Positions 1-7,230 of a DNA stretch of 64,000 bases are shown here, one piece after another. Every line of letters starts with the position of its first letter. The stretch's first letter is position 1. The translations under genes and the position numbers were made by a program. The DNA comes from Amycolatopsis vastitatis. Its GTDB lineage: Bacteria; Actinomycetota; Actinomycetes; Mycobacteriales; Pseudonocardiaceae. The notes under the pieces are model-generated. The model was not told the DNA's origin, ran no database searches, and was given only the letters and a program-made list of their open reading frames with translations. The DNA is taken from positions 21,403 to 85,402 of the forward strand of contig NZ_NMUL01000053.1 of assembly GCF_002234595.1 (NCBI RefSeq). The letters are read 5' to 3'.

Positions 1-343
1 CGCCGTGGAAGACGGTCAGCAGCGGCCGCCGCCGTCCGGCGACGAGGGCCAGCCGGGCCACCAGGCTCGCGCCGACGTTGTGGGCCAGCACGACGTCGGG
101 CCGGAACCGCGTGATCGCGCGGCGGGTGGCCAAGGCCGCCTTCAGCACGCCGGTCTTGCTGCGGCGCGCGAGCGGGACGGCGAACGTCGGCGTGCCGTCC
201 GCGGCCAGCGCGTCGGCGCGGAAGCCCCCGCCGCCGGCGACGGCGGACACCCAGCCGTACTCCTCGCCGCGGGCCACCATGCCGGCCACGAGCGTTTCCG
301 CCCCGCCGGACCCCATCTCACTGATCACGTGCAGCACCCGCAT
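1..343 (-). CDS. glycosyltransferase, N-terminal part (cut by window edge)
   Basis: Only the first ~114 codons are present; the gene runs off the left edge. The predicted start MRVLHVISEMGSGGAET is the classic opening of a GT-B glycosyltransferase: a first beta strand, then a glycine-rich loop with GGAE. The later segment RPDVVLAHN fits the same fold. It probably adds a sugar to a cell-surface or exopolysaccharide chain in the cytoplasm. It is the last visible gene of a minus-strand operon, and its start lies 26 nt inside the O-antigen-ligase-like gene, so the two are probably translationally coupled. Sugar donor and family number cannot be read from this fragment. Confidence 0.75.
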   Translation of the reverse strand, partial: MRVLHVISEMGSGGAETLVAGMVARGEEYGWVSAVAGGGGFRADALAADGTPTFAVPLARRSKTGVLKAALATRRAITRFRPDVVLAHNVGASLVARLALVAGRRRPLLTVFHG

Positions 344-1574
344 CGGCGCTTCCCTCTCCTTCTCGGCGAATCCGGGTTTCGGCCGCGACGGCGAGCGCGG
401 CCAGCGACCACAACGGCAGGTAGTACTGCTCGGACAGGAACGTCGAGGTGACGACGACGGCGAGCAGCGACGCCTGGATCGCGATCGCTTCCGTGCGCCG
501 CGGCCCGGGTCCGGCGCGCCGGACCGTCCGCTCGCTCGCCACCGCGGCGGTGGCGAGCACCCCGGCGAACAGCGCGAACCCCGGCAGGCCCAGCTCCGCG
601 GCGACCTCGAGGTACATGTTGTGCGCCACCGGGGTCTGCTCGTCGACCTCGGCGTCGTGCGATTCGGCGGCGTAGTGCTCGCGGAAGCCGCCGGGGCCGA
701 CGCCGAGCACCGGGTGGGCGGTGAGCATCCGGGCCGCCGCCTGCCAGCGCAGCTCCCGCGTGTCCACATTGGACGCGGCGATGAAGCTCTTCTCCTGCAG
801 CGCCCGGTCCAGCTGCGGACCGGCGAACAGCAGGGCGGCCAGGCCCAGCCCGGCGGCCGCCGCGGCCGCAGATCCGAGCACGCGCCACGGCATCACCCGG
901 CGCAGCAGCAGCCAGCCGACCGCGGCGGTCAGGCCCAGCGCGCCACCGCGCGAAAACGTGGCCGTCGCGCCGGCCACCAGGACGACGCCCGCGACCGTGA
1001 AGACGAGCCCCCGGCGGTTCCGCGAGGAGAGTCCCCGGCGGTTCAGCGCCGCGAGCAGCGGGACCGCGGCGACCAGGAAGTAGGCGAGGTCGTTGGGATC
1101 CGGCTGCGGCCCGCTCGCGCGGGCTTCGCCGCCGACCACCAAGCTGAAGAGGGCACCGGCCCCGGCGGCAGTCGCGCCCGCGGTCGCGGCCAGCAGCAGC
1201 CGGCGGATCGGGACCTCGCGGCTCGCGACGTCCGCGAGCGCCGCCGTGACCACCAGGAACGGCAGCCAGCGCACGGTGTACTCCGCGGTGAACTCGCCCG
1301 CCGAGTGCACGGCCGCGGTTGCCGCCAGCACCACGGCGAGGAGCGCGAGCACCGCGTGCAGCGGCGTCGGGTGCGGAAGCCGCCGCTGCCGGATCCGGAC
1401 CGCCAGCCAGGTCAGGGTCAGCACCGCGGGGGCGACCTTGCCGAGCTGGCTTTGCACGGCCGTCAGGTAGCCCTCGACCGGCGCGAAGGCGACGGTCGCG
1501 CACGCGAGGACCCGCAGCAGCGCCGCTTCCCGGGTCTCGCGCAGGGCGGGCCTGACGACCGCGAAAGTGGTCAT
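318..1574 (-). CDS. O-antigen ligase / Wzy-like polysaccharide polymerase
   Basis: A 418-residue polytopic membrane protein with about ten hydrophobic helices. It has the signature segments of the O-antigen ligase family: TFSRGG around residue 206, AHPVLGVGPGGF around 286, and AHNMYLEVAAELG around 317 in the large external loop. Family members join or polymerise undecaprenyl-linked glycans on the outer face of the membrane. In an actinomycete this fits an exopolysaccharide rather than LPS. The ATG at 1574 overlaps the TGA of the deacetylase gene (ATGA), and the 3' end overlaps the glycosyltransferase start, so it is part of a coupled four-gene operon. Polymerase versus ligase activity cannot be separated by sequence alone. 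Confidence 0.75.
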   Translation of the reverse strand: MTTFAVVRPALRETREAALLRVLACATVAFAPVEGYLTAVQSQLGKVAPAVLTLTWLAVRIRQRRLPHPTPLHAVLALLAVVLAATAAVHSAGEFTAEYTVRWLPFLVVTAALADVASREVPIRRLLLAATAGATAAGAGALFSLVVGGEARASGPQPDPNDLAYFLVAAVPLLAALNRRGLSSRNRRGLVFTVAGVVLVAGATATFSRGGALGLTAAVGWLLLRRVMPWRVLGSAAAAAAGLGLAALLFAGPQLDRALQEKSFIAASNVDTRELRWQAAARMLTAHPVLGVGPGGFREHYAAESHDAEVDEQTPVAHNMYLEVAAELGLPGFALFAGVLATAAVASERTVRRAGPGPRRTEAIAIQASLLAVVVTSTFLSEQYYLPLWSLAALAVAAETRIRREGEGSADAGAARDQ

Positions 1575-2536
1575 CTCCCGGCGTCCAGCTTCGTCACCGG
1601 ACGAGTGCGGCGCACGGCCGTCCGGCGGACGAACTCGCCGGTGCCGACGACGTCGAAATGCTCACGCAGCGCGGAAAGCACCCAGCCGAGCCAGGCCACC
1701 TTCCGCTCCCCGGGTGCCGCCATGCCGGGGAAGAACTCCATCCCGGGCGCCTCGGCGGCGCCGAGGACGTCGGTGGGGTGCAGCAGCAGCGAGGGGGACA
1801 CCCCGCGGGCGAGGCAGAGCCGCAGCGCCGTCCGGAAGTACCCGCGGGCCAGCCGCGGCGAGATTTCGTGCAGCTGCAGGAGGTAGGAGCCGTGGATCGG
1901 GGTGCGCAGCAACGGCATCGTCGTCACCGGCAGCTCCACCAGCTCGTCCCCGTGAGACGTCCGCCAGCGGTAGGCGTGGATCGGGGCCAGCACCCGGGAG
2001 AAGCCGCCGAACAGCTCGTCGAGGCCCTCTTCCGAGGTTTTCGCCGTGCGGTTGTGGTACGCGCGGGCCAGCGGGCCGATCCACGTCGGCAGGGTGCTGG
2101 CGTCGTAGGCGTAACCCCGTTCGGCGAGCAGCTCGACGAGATCGCCGGTGACGCTGTAGCCGGGCCCGCGGAACCCGGCCGGCCGGGGCGCGCCCGCGGC
2201 GGCGATCGCGGCTTCGGTCCGGCTCAGCTCGGCCTCGAGCCGATCGCGGGAATAGCGGTGCAGCCAGGGTTCGTGGCCGAAGGAGTGGTTGCCCACCTCG
2301 TGACCCGCCGCGGCGATCTCGGCGACCGCCTTGGCGCCGTCTTCGCGGACGACGTCGGCGCCCACCACGAACACCGTCGTCGTGAGCCCCTGCTCGCCGA
2401 GGATCTCCAGCAGCCGCGGCACCGCGGACGGCAGGAAACTGGGGTGGGCGCGCCAGCCCGGATCGCCGTGCGTCTTCAGGTAGGCCCAGAGGTTGTCGAG
2501 GTCGACCGAGACGCTCGCGAGCGGGCGGGGGGTCAC
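1571..2536 (-). CDS. polysaccharide deacetylase (NodB homology)
   Basis: A 321-residue protein of carbohydrate esterase family 4 type. It opens with SVDLDN around residues 10-15, which supplies the catalytic and metal-binding Asp. It has the zinc motif NHSFGHE at 83-89 (His84, His88) and FRGPGYS around 122-128 in the next conserved block. Such enzymes remove N- or O-acetyl groups from polymeric sugars. It lacks an obvious signal peptide and resembles the cytosolic WalW-like or capsule-modifying subgroup. The GTG start at 2536 overlaps the EamA stop as GTGA. The longer open frame extending upstream to 3088 is an antisense-type artefact of high GC and is rejected as part of this gene. Confidence 0.8.
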   Translation of the reverse strand: MTPRPLASVSVDLDNLWAYLKTHGDPGWRAHPSFLPSAVPRLLEILGEQGLTTTVFVVGADVVREDGAKAVAEIAAAGHEVGNHSFGHEPWLHRYSRDRLEAELSRTEAAIAAAGAPRPAGFRGPGYSVTGDLVELLAERGYAYDASTLPTWIGPLARAYHNRTAKTSEEGLDELFGGFSRVLAPIHAYRWRTSHGDELVELPVTTMPLLRTPIHGSYLLQLHEISPRLARGYFRTALRLCLARGVSPSLLLHPTDVLGAAEAPGMEFFPGMAAPGERKVAWLGWVLSALREHFDVVGTGEFVRRTAVRRTRPVTKLDAGR

Positions 2537-3369
2537 GCGGGCTCCCGGGCGACGTCGAGTGCGCCGGCCCGCGACTGCACGCCGAGCAGCAGTACGCCGG
2601 ACACGACCACCGCGAGCCCGGCGGCGACCCACGGCTCGCGTCCGCCGAGGACGTGGTCGCCGAGGACGGCGATGCCGGTGACGGACGCCAGCACGATCGT
2701 GGTGGCGTCGGCGGTGGCCACGACCGTCGCCGCCGGGCCGCGCTGCAGGGCCGTGGCCATCGCGGCCTGCCCGAGCACGGCGGCGGCCAGCATCAGCCAG
2801 GTCAGCGGATTTCCGGGCAGCGCAAGGAGATCCCGGTGGGCCAGCGTCCGGCTGGCGACCGCCACGACGGCGAACGCGACCCCCGACAGCGCCGCGGACG
2901 GCAGGAACGCGCCGGTCCGGCCGGCCGGGATCATGGCCAGTCCCGTCCCCAGCACGACGACCGCCAAGGCGGCGACCCCGGCCGGCGGCAGGTCGGTGGC
3001 GACCGAAGCCGACGACGACCCGGCCAGCACGACGACCCCGGACGCGAGCAGCACCAGCGTCGCCGCCTCCGCGCCGCGGATCCGCCACCCGAGGACGACG
3101 ACGCCGAAGGCGGTGGCCAGCCCGATCGCCGACGAGGACGCGGCTTGCACGAGATAGAGCGGCAACTTCGCGCGCGCGAAGAAGGCGAGCGCGAAACCGC
3201 CGGCCTGCCCGGCGAAACCCAGCAGGTACAGCCGGTCGGCGGCCAGCCTGGCCAGCAACCCCAGCCCGGTCCCCGGCCGGTTCCCGGCCCGCCGGGCGGC
3301 GACGCTCTGCGCGACGATCCCGACCGCGTACAGCACCGCGGACGCCACGAGTACCGCGTAATCCACCAC
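2533..3369 (-). CDS. EamA/DMT-superfamily membrane transporter
   Basis: A 278-residue protein made almost wholly of hydrophobic helices, about ten, with an internal two-fold pattern typical of EamA/drug-metabolite transporters. It begins at GTG 3369 behind an AGGAG-type ribosome site and leads the polysaccharide operon. Its stop overlaps the deacetylase start by four bases. The context suggests export of a lipid-linked or small precursor for the surface glycan, but the ligand is unknown. DMT proteins that move polyprenyl-phosphate sugars are shorter, so this is a guess from neighbourhood. Confidence 0.6.
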   Translation of the reverse strand: MVDYAVLVASAVLYAVGIVAQSVAARRAGNRPGTGLGLLARLAADRLYLLGFAGQAGGFALAFFARAKLPLYLVQAASSSAIGLATAFGVVVLGWRIRGAEAATLVLLASGVVVLAGSSSASVATDLPPAGVAALAVVVLGTGLAMIPAGRTGAFLPSAALSGVAFAVVAVASRTLAHRDLLALPGNPLTWLMLAAAVLGQAAMATALQRGPAATVVATADATTIVLASVTGIAVLGDHVLGGREPWVAAGLAVVVSGVLLLGVQSRAGALDVAREPA

Positions 3370-3550
3370 CTACGACTCCTCACGTCCTGGGTTGGCCAGG
3401 GCAAAGCGTAGGAACGCGGACGCGTTGTCACGTTCGAAGGATGGAATAACGGAATCCGTCACGCAGAGACAGCAATTCGCCGGCCTCGGGCCACTCCAAA
3501 GTGTGGCGCGACGGCCCTTGCCTGCCGGTGGCGACAACATTGCGTGGCGT

Positions 3551-3615
3551 GCCGGATGTCATGAACGACTCGTTCATGACGTCCGACGACAGGAACGAGT
3601 CGTTCATGACTTCGG
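3551..3615 (-). repeat. dispersed palindromic repeat, copy 1 (MNDSF-type)
   Basis: A perfect dyad GTCATGAACGA-c-TCGTTCATGAC occupies 3558-3580. A second, half-matching arm follows at 3591-3610 (ggaacgagtcgttcatgac). Read on the minus strand, the whole unit matches 24688-24751 with a few substitutions, so it is a dispersed repeat and not a local operator. Its outward frames give short peptides beginning MNDSF or MNESF. Confidence 0.7.
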
Positions 3616-3673
3616 TAACCGGCGGCCGCCCCGGCGAGACCCGGACGGGCGCACCCGTTCGAGTTAGCCAAGT

Positions 3674-3748
3674 CCCGGTCAGCGCCCCGCGCACCCCACA
3701 CGATCGGTGAACCGGCTGGAACGGGTGCCGGTGCGTCAGTACGTTTTC
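3674..3748 (+). promoter_or_regulatory. conserved upstream blocks of chaplin-like gene 1
   Basis: CCCGGTCAGCGCC (3674-3686) and CGTCAGTACGTTTTC (3734-3748) are repeated exactly upstream of the third paralogue (5221-5233 and 5282-5296). The spacing is nearly the same, 47 versus 48 bases. The sequence between them is not conserved, so this is a shared regulatory signal more than simple gene duplication. Which sigma factor or activator reads it is unknown; BldN-type control would be expected for chaplins by family knowledge. Confidence 0.5.
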
Positions 3749-3834
3749 CGCACCAAGGCGGGTAACGCCTTCGAATGCCACCGCACGGGCGTTGCGGGAA
3801 CAATTTCGGGAACAAGACGATCGAGGAGAAAAGC

Positions 3835-4197
3835 ATGTTGAAGAAAATCGGTTTCGTCACCGCCGCCATGGCGGCGGGCGCTTTCGTGACCGGCGGGATC
3901 GCGGCCGCCGGCACGCCGCACGACGACCACCACCACGGTCACCACGGCTACGACTACACCGGCCAGGTCGGCCTGGTGAACCTGAACAACACCGACGCGC
4001 TGCACAACGTCAACGGCACGCTCGGCTTGTGCGGCAACGACGTCAACGTGCTCGGCGTCCAGGTGCCGGTCCACGACTCGCTGAACGGCATCGGCGTGCC
4101 GATCCTTTCGCCGGGCTCGAGCGACGCCGAGGGCGAGTCGCCGTACAACTGCGCCTCGAGCGGCCTTTCCGACGGCGGCACCAGCCAGGGCAACTGA
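3835..4197 (+). CDS. small secreted chaplin-like protein, paralogue 1
   Basis: A 120-residue protein with a Sec signal peptide (MLKK, hydrophobic core, GIAAAGT cleavage region), then a His/Asp-rich stretch (HDDHHHGHHGYD). The core contains NLNNTDALHNVNG and CGNDVNVLGVQVPVHDSLNG, and a second Cys lies near the C-terminus (PYNC). The CGNxVNVxG motif with paired cysteines resembles the chaplin domain of aerial-hypha amyloid proteins. However, the spacing between cysteines is much longer, and there is no sortase signal. The start is set by GAGGAG ending 7 bases upstream of ATG 3835. It is followed after 27 bases by paralogue 2. Role in surface hydrophobicity is an inference. Confidence 0.65.
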   Translation: MLKKIGFVTAAMAAGAFVTGGIAAAGTPHDDHHHGHHGYDYTGQVGLVNLNNTDALHNVNGTLGLCGNDVNVLGVQVPVHDSLNGIGVPILSPGSSDAEGESPYNCASSGLSDGGTSQGN

Positions 4198-4224
4198 GTC
4201 CCGGCGGAACGAGGAGTTTCTTTC

Positions 4225-4575
4225 GTGATCAAGCAGCTCGGATTCGTCGCGACCGCACTGGCCGCCGGGTTGGCCGCGTTCGGTGGCGCCGCCTCCGCGA
4301 CCACCGTCACCGTCTCGGGCCACCCGATCGACCAGAACGACCAGTTCGGTGTGGCGAACGTGCAGGACCTCGACGCGGTGCACAACCTGAACCTCGTCGG
4401 CGGGGTCTGCGACGACGAGGTCAACGTGCTCGGCGTGCAGGTGCCGGTCGACGACGTGGCCCAGGGCGTGGCCGTTCCGGTGCTCTCCCCGGGGGAGCAC
4501 GAGGCCGAGGGTGCGTCGCCGGAGAACTGCGCCGGCGGCGGCATCGCGGACGGCGGGACCGCTCAGGGGAACTGA
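4225..4575 (+). CDS. small secreted chaplin-like protein, paralogue 2
   Basis: A 116-residue paralogue of the preceding protein, starting at GTG 4225 behind GAGGAG (4211-4216). It has a signal peptide ending near ASATT, then DQFGVANVQDLDAVHNLN and a degenerate core motif (CDDEVNVLGVQVPVDDV) where Gly-Asn after the first Cys is changed to Asp-Asp. The C-terminus again carries a Cys (ENC) and a Gly-rich GGIADGG tail shared by all three paralogues. It is co-transcribed with paralogue 1 and ended by the terminator at 4591-4625. It is the most acidic and most divergent of the three. Confidence 0.65.
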   Translation: MIKQLGFVATALAAGLAAFGGAASATTVTVSGHPIDQNDQFGVANVQDLDAVHNLNLVGGVCDDEVNVLGVQVPVDDVAQGVAVPVLSPGEHEAEGASPENCAGGGIADGGTAQGN

Positions 4576-4590
4576 CGACCCCGGCACCAG

Positions 4591-4625
4591 GCCGCCGCGC
4601 GAACTCCCTTCGCGCGGCGGCTTTT
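4591..4625 (+). terminator. intrinsic terminator after the chaplin-like pair
   Basis: A perfect 13-bp stem (4591-4603 with 4609-4621) closes a five-base loop and is followed directly by TTTT. It lies 15 bases past the stop of chaplin-like paralogue 2 and should separate that operon from the ANTAR gene. Confidence 0.85.
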
Positions 4626-4647
4626 CGCTGGAGAAAGCCAAGGACGA

Positions 4648-4956
4648 GTGGAGCACGACCGGGGCAGGCGGTTCGCCGGAGGCGCCGATCCGGCGGCCGA
4701 AAACGAGCAGCTGCGCGCGGCGTTGTCGTCGCAGCCGGTGATCGAGCAGGCCAAGGGGATGGTGATGCTGCTGCGCGGTTGTACCGCCGCGGAGGCGTTC
4801 CACGCGCTCGTCGTCGTTTCCCAGCGGAGCAACGTCAAGCTCCGCGACGTCGCCACGGTCGTCGTGGCCGCCGGCAGCGAGGCCGAACCCGGGCTGGCCG
4901 ACGAGGAAACCGAACGCGCGGTGCGGGCCGCGCTGGGCGTCCACTTACCCGGGTGA
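4648..4956 (+). CDS. ANTAR-domain RNA-binding protein
   Basis: A 102-residue protein whose middle (about residues 28-75) is an ANTAR domain: SQPVIEQAKGMVMLLRGC, then the AAEAF and SQRSNVKLRDVA helices. ANTAR domains bind paired RNA hairpins and prevent transcription termination, usually under control of a fused sensor. No sensor domain is present here, so regulation must come from a partner or from expression level. The GTG start at 4648 follows an AAGGACG ribosome site. Codon 100 is TTA (4945-4947), a rare leucine codon that ties expression to the bldA tRNA in related bacteria. A dyad structure follows the stop. Confidence 0.75.
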   Translation: MEHDRGRRFAGGADPAAENEQLRAALSSQPVIEQAKGMVMLLRGCTAAEAFHALVVVSQRSNVKLRDVATVVVAAGSEAEPGLADEETERAVRAALGVHLPG

Positions 4957-4963
4957 CGGCGGC

Positions 4964-5038
4964 CTGGTGGACCGGCGAGGTGACGCGTCGCCCGGCTGCG
5001 GGCTCGGCTGAGGGGTTCGCACCCCGCCGGTCCACCAG
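4964..5038 (+). other. tRNA-like inverted-repeat structure
   Basis: A perfect 13-bp inverted repeat (4964-4976 with 5026-5038) encloses 49 bases. Inside it, GGGG-TTCGCA-CCCC (5012-5025) forms a T-arm-like hairpin, and the right arm reads GGTCCACCA, like a tRNA acceptor end with CCA. The T-loop is one base short and I find no good D-arm or anticodon arm, so I do not call a tRNA. It may be a terminator or processed RNA for the ANTAR gene, or a decayed tRNA. Confidence 0.4.
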
Positions 5039-5220
5039 AGGGGATGCTCGCCCCGGGGGTCAGCGGAACGAGGATCCGTCCGTCGATAATACGTCTCCCG
5101 CCCGTTGTGCGGTGCTTTTCTCCGGGTGATTGCCGCGTGAACGGATGTGCGAATCGCATTGTCGGCGTCACGCGCTTTTCGCACGGATAAACATGGCTTA
5201 CCCGATCGGATCAACCACTC

Positions 5221-5296
5221 CCCGGTCAGCGCCTTCCGGAGCGCACCCGATGGTGGATTCGAGTGGAATTCACGGTGGTCCCGTCAGTACGTTTTC
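5221..5296 (+). promoter_or_regulatory. conserved upstream blocks of chaplin-like gene 3
   Basis: CCCGGTCAGCGCC (5221-5233) and CGTCAGTACGTTTTC (5282-5296) match the blocks upstream of paralogue 1 base for base. The second block ends 29 bases before the ATG at 5326, against 86 bases in paralogue 1, so the blocks move as a unit relative to the start codon. The rest of 5039-5220 shows no gene. Confidence 0.5.
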
Positions 5297-5325
5297 GGCG
5301 CACTGTCGAATTTTGAGGAGAACCT

Positions 5326-5679
5326 ATGCTGAAGAAGGTCGGATTTGTCGTCACCGCGCTGGCGGCCGGCGCGTTCCTGGCCGGTGGCGTCGCGTCCGCC
5401 GACACGCCGGACGGCTACGAGCACGACCACGGGAGCACCAGCAGCCAGTTCGGGCTGCTGAACCTGACCAACACCGACGTGCTGCACAACGTCAACGGCA
5501 CCGTCGGTGTCTGCGGCAACGACGTCAACGTCCTCGGCGTCCAGGTCCCGATCCACGACTCGCTCAACGGCATCGGCGTGCCGATCCTGTCGCCGGGCGA
5601 GCACGAGGCGAGTGGTGAGTCGCCGTACAACTGCGCTGCGGGCGGTATCGCCGACGGCGGCACCAGCCAGGGCGGCTGA
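5326..5679 (+). CDS. small secreted chaplin-like protein, paralogue 3
   Basis: A 117-residue paralogue closest to paralogue 1: signal peptide MLKKVGFVV to VASADT, an acidic/His linker (GYEHDHGS), then NLTNTDVLHNVNG and CGNDVNVLGVQVPIHDSLNG. The C-terminal Cys and GGIADGGTSQGG tail are kept. The start at ATG 5326 follows a gaggag site. It stands alone with its own copy of the conserved upstream blocks, separated from the first pair by the ANTAR gene. All three copies lie within 2 kb, pointing to local duplication. Confidence 0.65.
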   Translation: MLKKVGFVVTALAAGAFLAGGVASADTPDGYEHDHGSTSSQFGLLNLTNTDVLHNVNGTVGVCGNDVNVLGVQVPIHDSLNGIGVPILSPGEHEASGESPYNCAAGGIADGGTSQGG

Positions 5680-5810
5680 GTCCCCGCGCCGAGGCCGCCC
5701 GTCGTCCGTGCGGAAGCCGGCCCCGGCGCGGTAACGGCGGGTGGGGCCGGCGTAGGTGTCCCTGGCCGGTCCCGCCCGCCGTGCTTTCCGGCCGTGGAAG
5801 CATGGCCGGC

Positions 5811-6545
5811 ATGACATTGCCTGCCCTTCCCGAGGAATCCTTCCGGCGCGTCCTCTGCGTCGTCGCGCACCCCGACGACATGGAGTACGGCACGTCCGCG
5901 GCCGTCGCCCGCTGGACGGCGCGCGGCATCGAGGTCGGCTACCTCCTGCTCACCCGCGGCGAGGCCGGGATGCCGAACCCGCCCGAGGAGACGGCCCGCC
6001 TGCGCGTCGCCGAGCAGCGGGCCGCCTGCGCGGTCGTCGGCGTCGAGCACCTGACGGTCCTCGAACACCCGGACGGCGTGCTCGTCTACGGTCTCGACCT
6101 GCGCCGCGACATCTGCCGCGAGATCCGCCGCTTCCAGCCCGACGTCGTTTTCGGCAGCGCTTTCGAGGTCGAGACGCCGTACGGCTTCGACCAGGCCGAC
6201 CACCGCGCGGCCGGCCTCGCGACCCTCGACGCGATCCGGGACGCGGGCAACCGCTGGGTGTTCCCGGAGCAGATCGACGACGAGGGCCTCGAACCGCACT
6301 CCGCGCGCTGGTACCTCACTCCGGGCATGACCGACGCGACCCACGGCGTCGACGTCACGGGCGAGCCGCTGCGCCGCGGCGTCGCCTCGCTCGAGGCCCA
6401 CACGGCATACCTGGCCGCGCTCCCGGACCACCCGGCTCCCGCCGACTTCATCCCGCAGTTCGCCGCGATGAGCGGAAAGGCCATGGGGGTCGAGCACGCC
6501 GTCCTGTTCCGCGCGCACGACCTCCAGGCGCCTCCGGAGTTCTGA
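5811..6545 (+). CDS. PIG-L/LmbE-family N-acetyl-sugar deacetylase
   Basis: A 244-residue cytoplasmic enzyme of the PIG-L superfamily. The zinc-binding AHPDD motif is at residues 19-23 (AHPDDMEYG), and a further His sits in DQADHRAAG, as in MshB and Mca. These zinc hydrolases remove acetyl or amide groups from amino-sugar conjugates; mycothiol metabolism is the best-known role in this phylum. I chose ATG 5811 because GGAAG at 5796-5800 is at good distance; the upstream GTG 5781 and ATG 5802 are less well placed. No neighbour fixes the substrate. Confidence 0.75.
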   Translation: MTLPALPEESFRRVLCVVAHPDDMEYGTSAAVARWTARGIEVGYLLLTRGEAGMPNPPEETARLRVAEQRAACAVVGVEHLTVLEHPDGVLVYGLDLRRDICREIRRFQPDVVFGSAFEVETPYGFDQADHRAAGLATLDAIRDAGNRWVFPEQIDDEGLEPHSARWYLTPGMTDATHGVDVTGEPLRRGVASLEAHTAYLAALPDHPAPADFIPQFAAMSGKAMGVEHAVLFRAHDLQAPPEF

Positions 6546-6555
6546 GGCGAGCAGC

Positions 6556-7230
6556 TCAGGCCGGTGAGGCCAACGGCGGCTCGGAGACGTTCAGCTTGTC
6601 CGGCAGCCGCAGACCGTCGTGCAACGGGACGAGCTCCGATTGCAGCACCATCGCCGCCGCGCCGATGGCCGGGGCCGTGGCCGCCGCCCGGGACAGGTGT
6701 ACCTCCGGGACGTGGGTGGTGCGGGCGAAGAACGCCCGCTCCAGCTCGTCCCGGATCGCCGGGAGGTAGGACGCGCCCGCGATCGCGAAACTCGGGCCGG
6801 TCAGGACCACCGCTTCCAGGTCCATCACGTTGGCGAGGGTGCGGACCGCCACCGCGACGTAGCGTGCGGACTCCTCCAGCAGCGCGACAGCCCCGGCCTC
6901 ACCACGCCGGGCCGCGCGGCTGAGGGCGGCGAAGTCGGTGAGCACCGAATTCCGGCGTGCCAGTCCGGCCGCGCGGGCCAGCCGCCGGTTCGCGCGGGCG
7001 CGCTCGACCACCGCGGCCGGTCCGGCCAGTGCCTCCAGGCAGCCGCGGGCGCCGCACCAGCACTCGGGGCCCGTCAGGTCGAGGCAGATGTGCCCGACCT
7101 CGCCGGTGTTGCCGCTCGCTCCCCGGTAGGTCAGGCCGTTGACCAGCAGCCCGGAGCCGATCCCGGTGCCCATGTAGACCGCGGCGAACGTCGCGGTGGT
7201 GCCGACGCCGCGCGCCGTGGCGAAGCCGGC
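6556..7230 (-). pseudogene. ROK-family protein, C-terminal half only
   Basis: The frame encodes the C-terminal half of a ROK (NagC/XylR/glucokinase) protein: VYMGTGIGSGLLVNG, then GNTGEVGHICLD and the zinc motif CWCGARGCLE. The missing parts are the N-terminal HTH or ATP-binding half and the catalytic NDAN-type segment expected before it. Homology stops near 7230, where the opposite strand begins to encode an equally truncated esterase. A repressor fragment without its DNA-binding domain is unlikely to work. I therefore call it a remnant, probably of a sugar-responsive regulator of the neighbouring esterase and cellulase genes. Confidence 0.6.

Larger units (their letters stand above)
3370..3834. 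other. intergenic region with short palindromic repeat and promoter region
   Basis: No convincing gene lies in these 465 bases. They separate the divergently transcribed polysaccharide operon (left) and chaplin-like genes (right). They hold a dispersed palindromic repeat (3551-3615) and two blocks that recur upstream of a second chaplin-like gene (3674-3686 and 3734-3748). Small open frames here encode MNDSF-like peptides produced by the repeat and are not credible genes. Confidence 0.6.

Noticed and set aside
78..1886. Long plus-strand frame of 602 codons over the polysaccharide operon
   Set aside because: It is antisense to three clear genes and its translation is Arg/Gly/Pro-rich, as expected for high-GC shadow frames.
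2537..3088. N-terminal extension of the deacetylase frame
   Set aside because: It overlaps the EamA gene in another frame, gives low-complexity Arg/Gly sequence, and the GTGA overlap sets the start at 2536.
3428..3781. 117-codon minus-strand frame with MNDSF and MNESF segments
   Set aside because: The sequence comes from the palindromic repeat; no ribosome site or family match, and it would cover the conserved upstream blocks.
4969..5037. Candidate tRNA with CCA end
   Set aside because: A perfect acceptor-like stem and T-hairpin exist, but the T-loop is short and no D-arm or anticodon arm fits.
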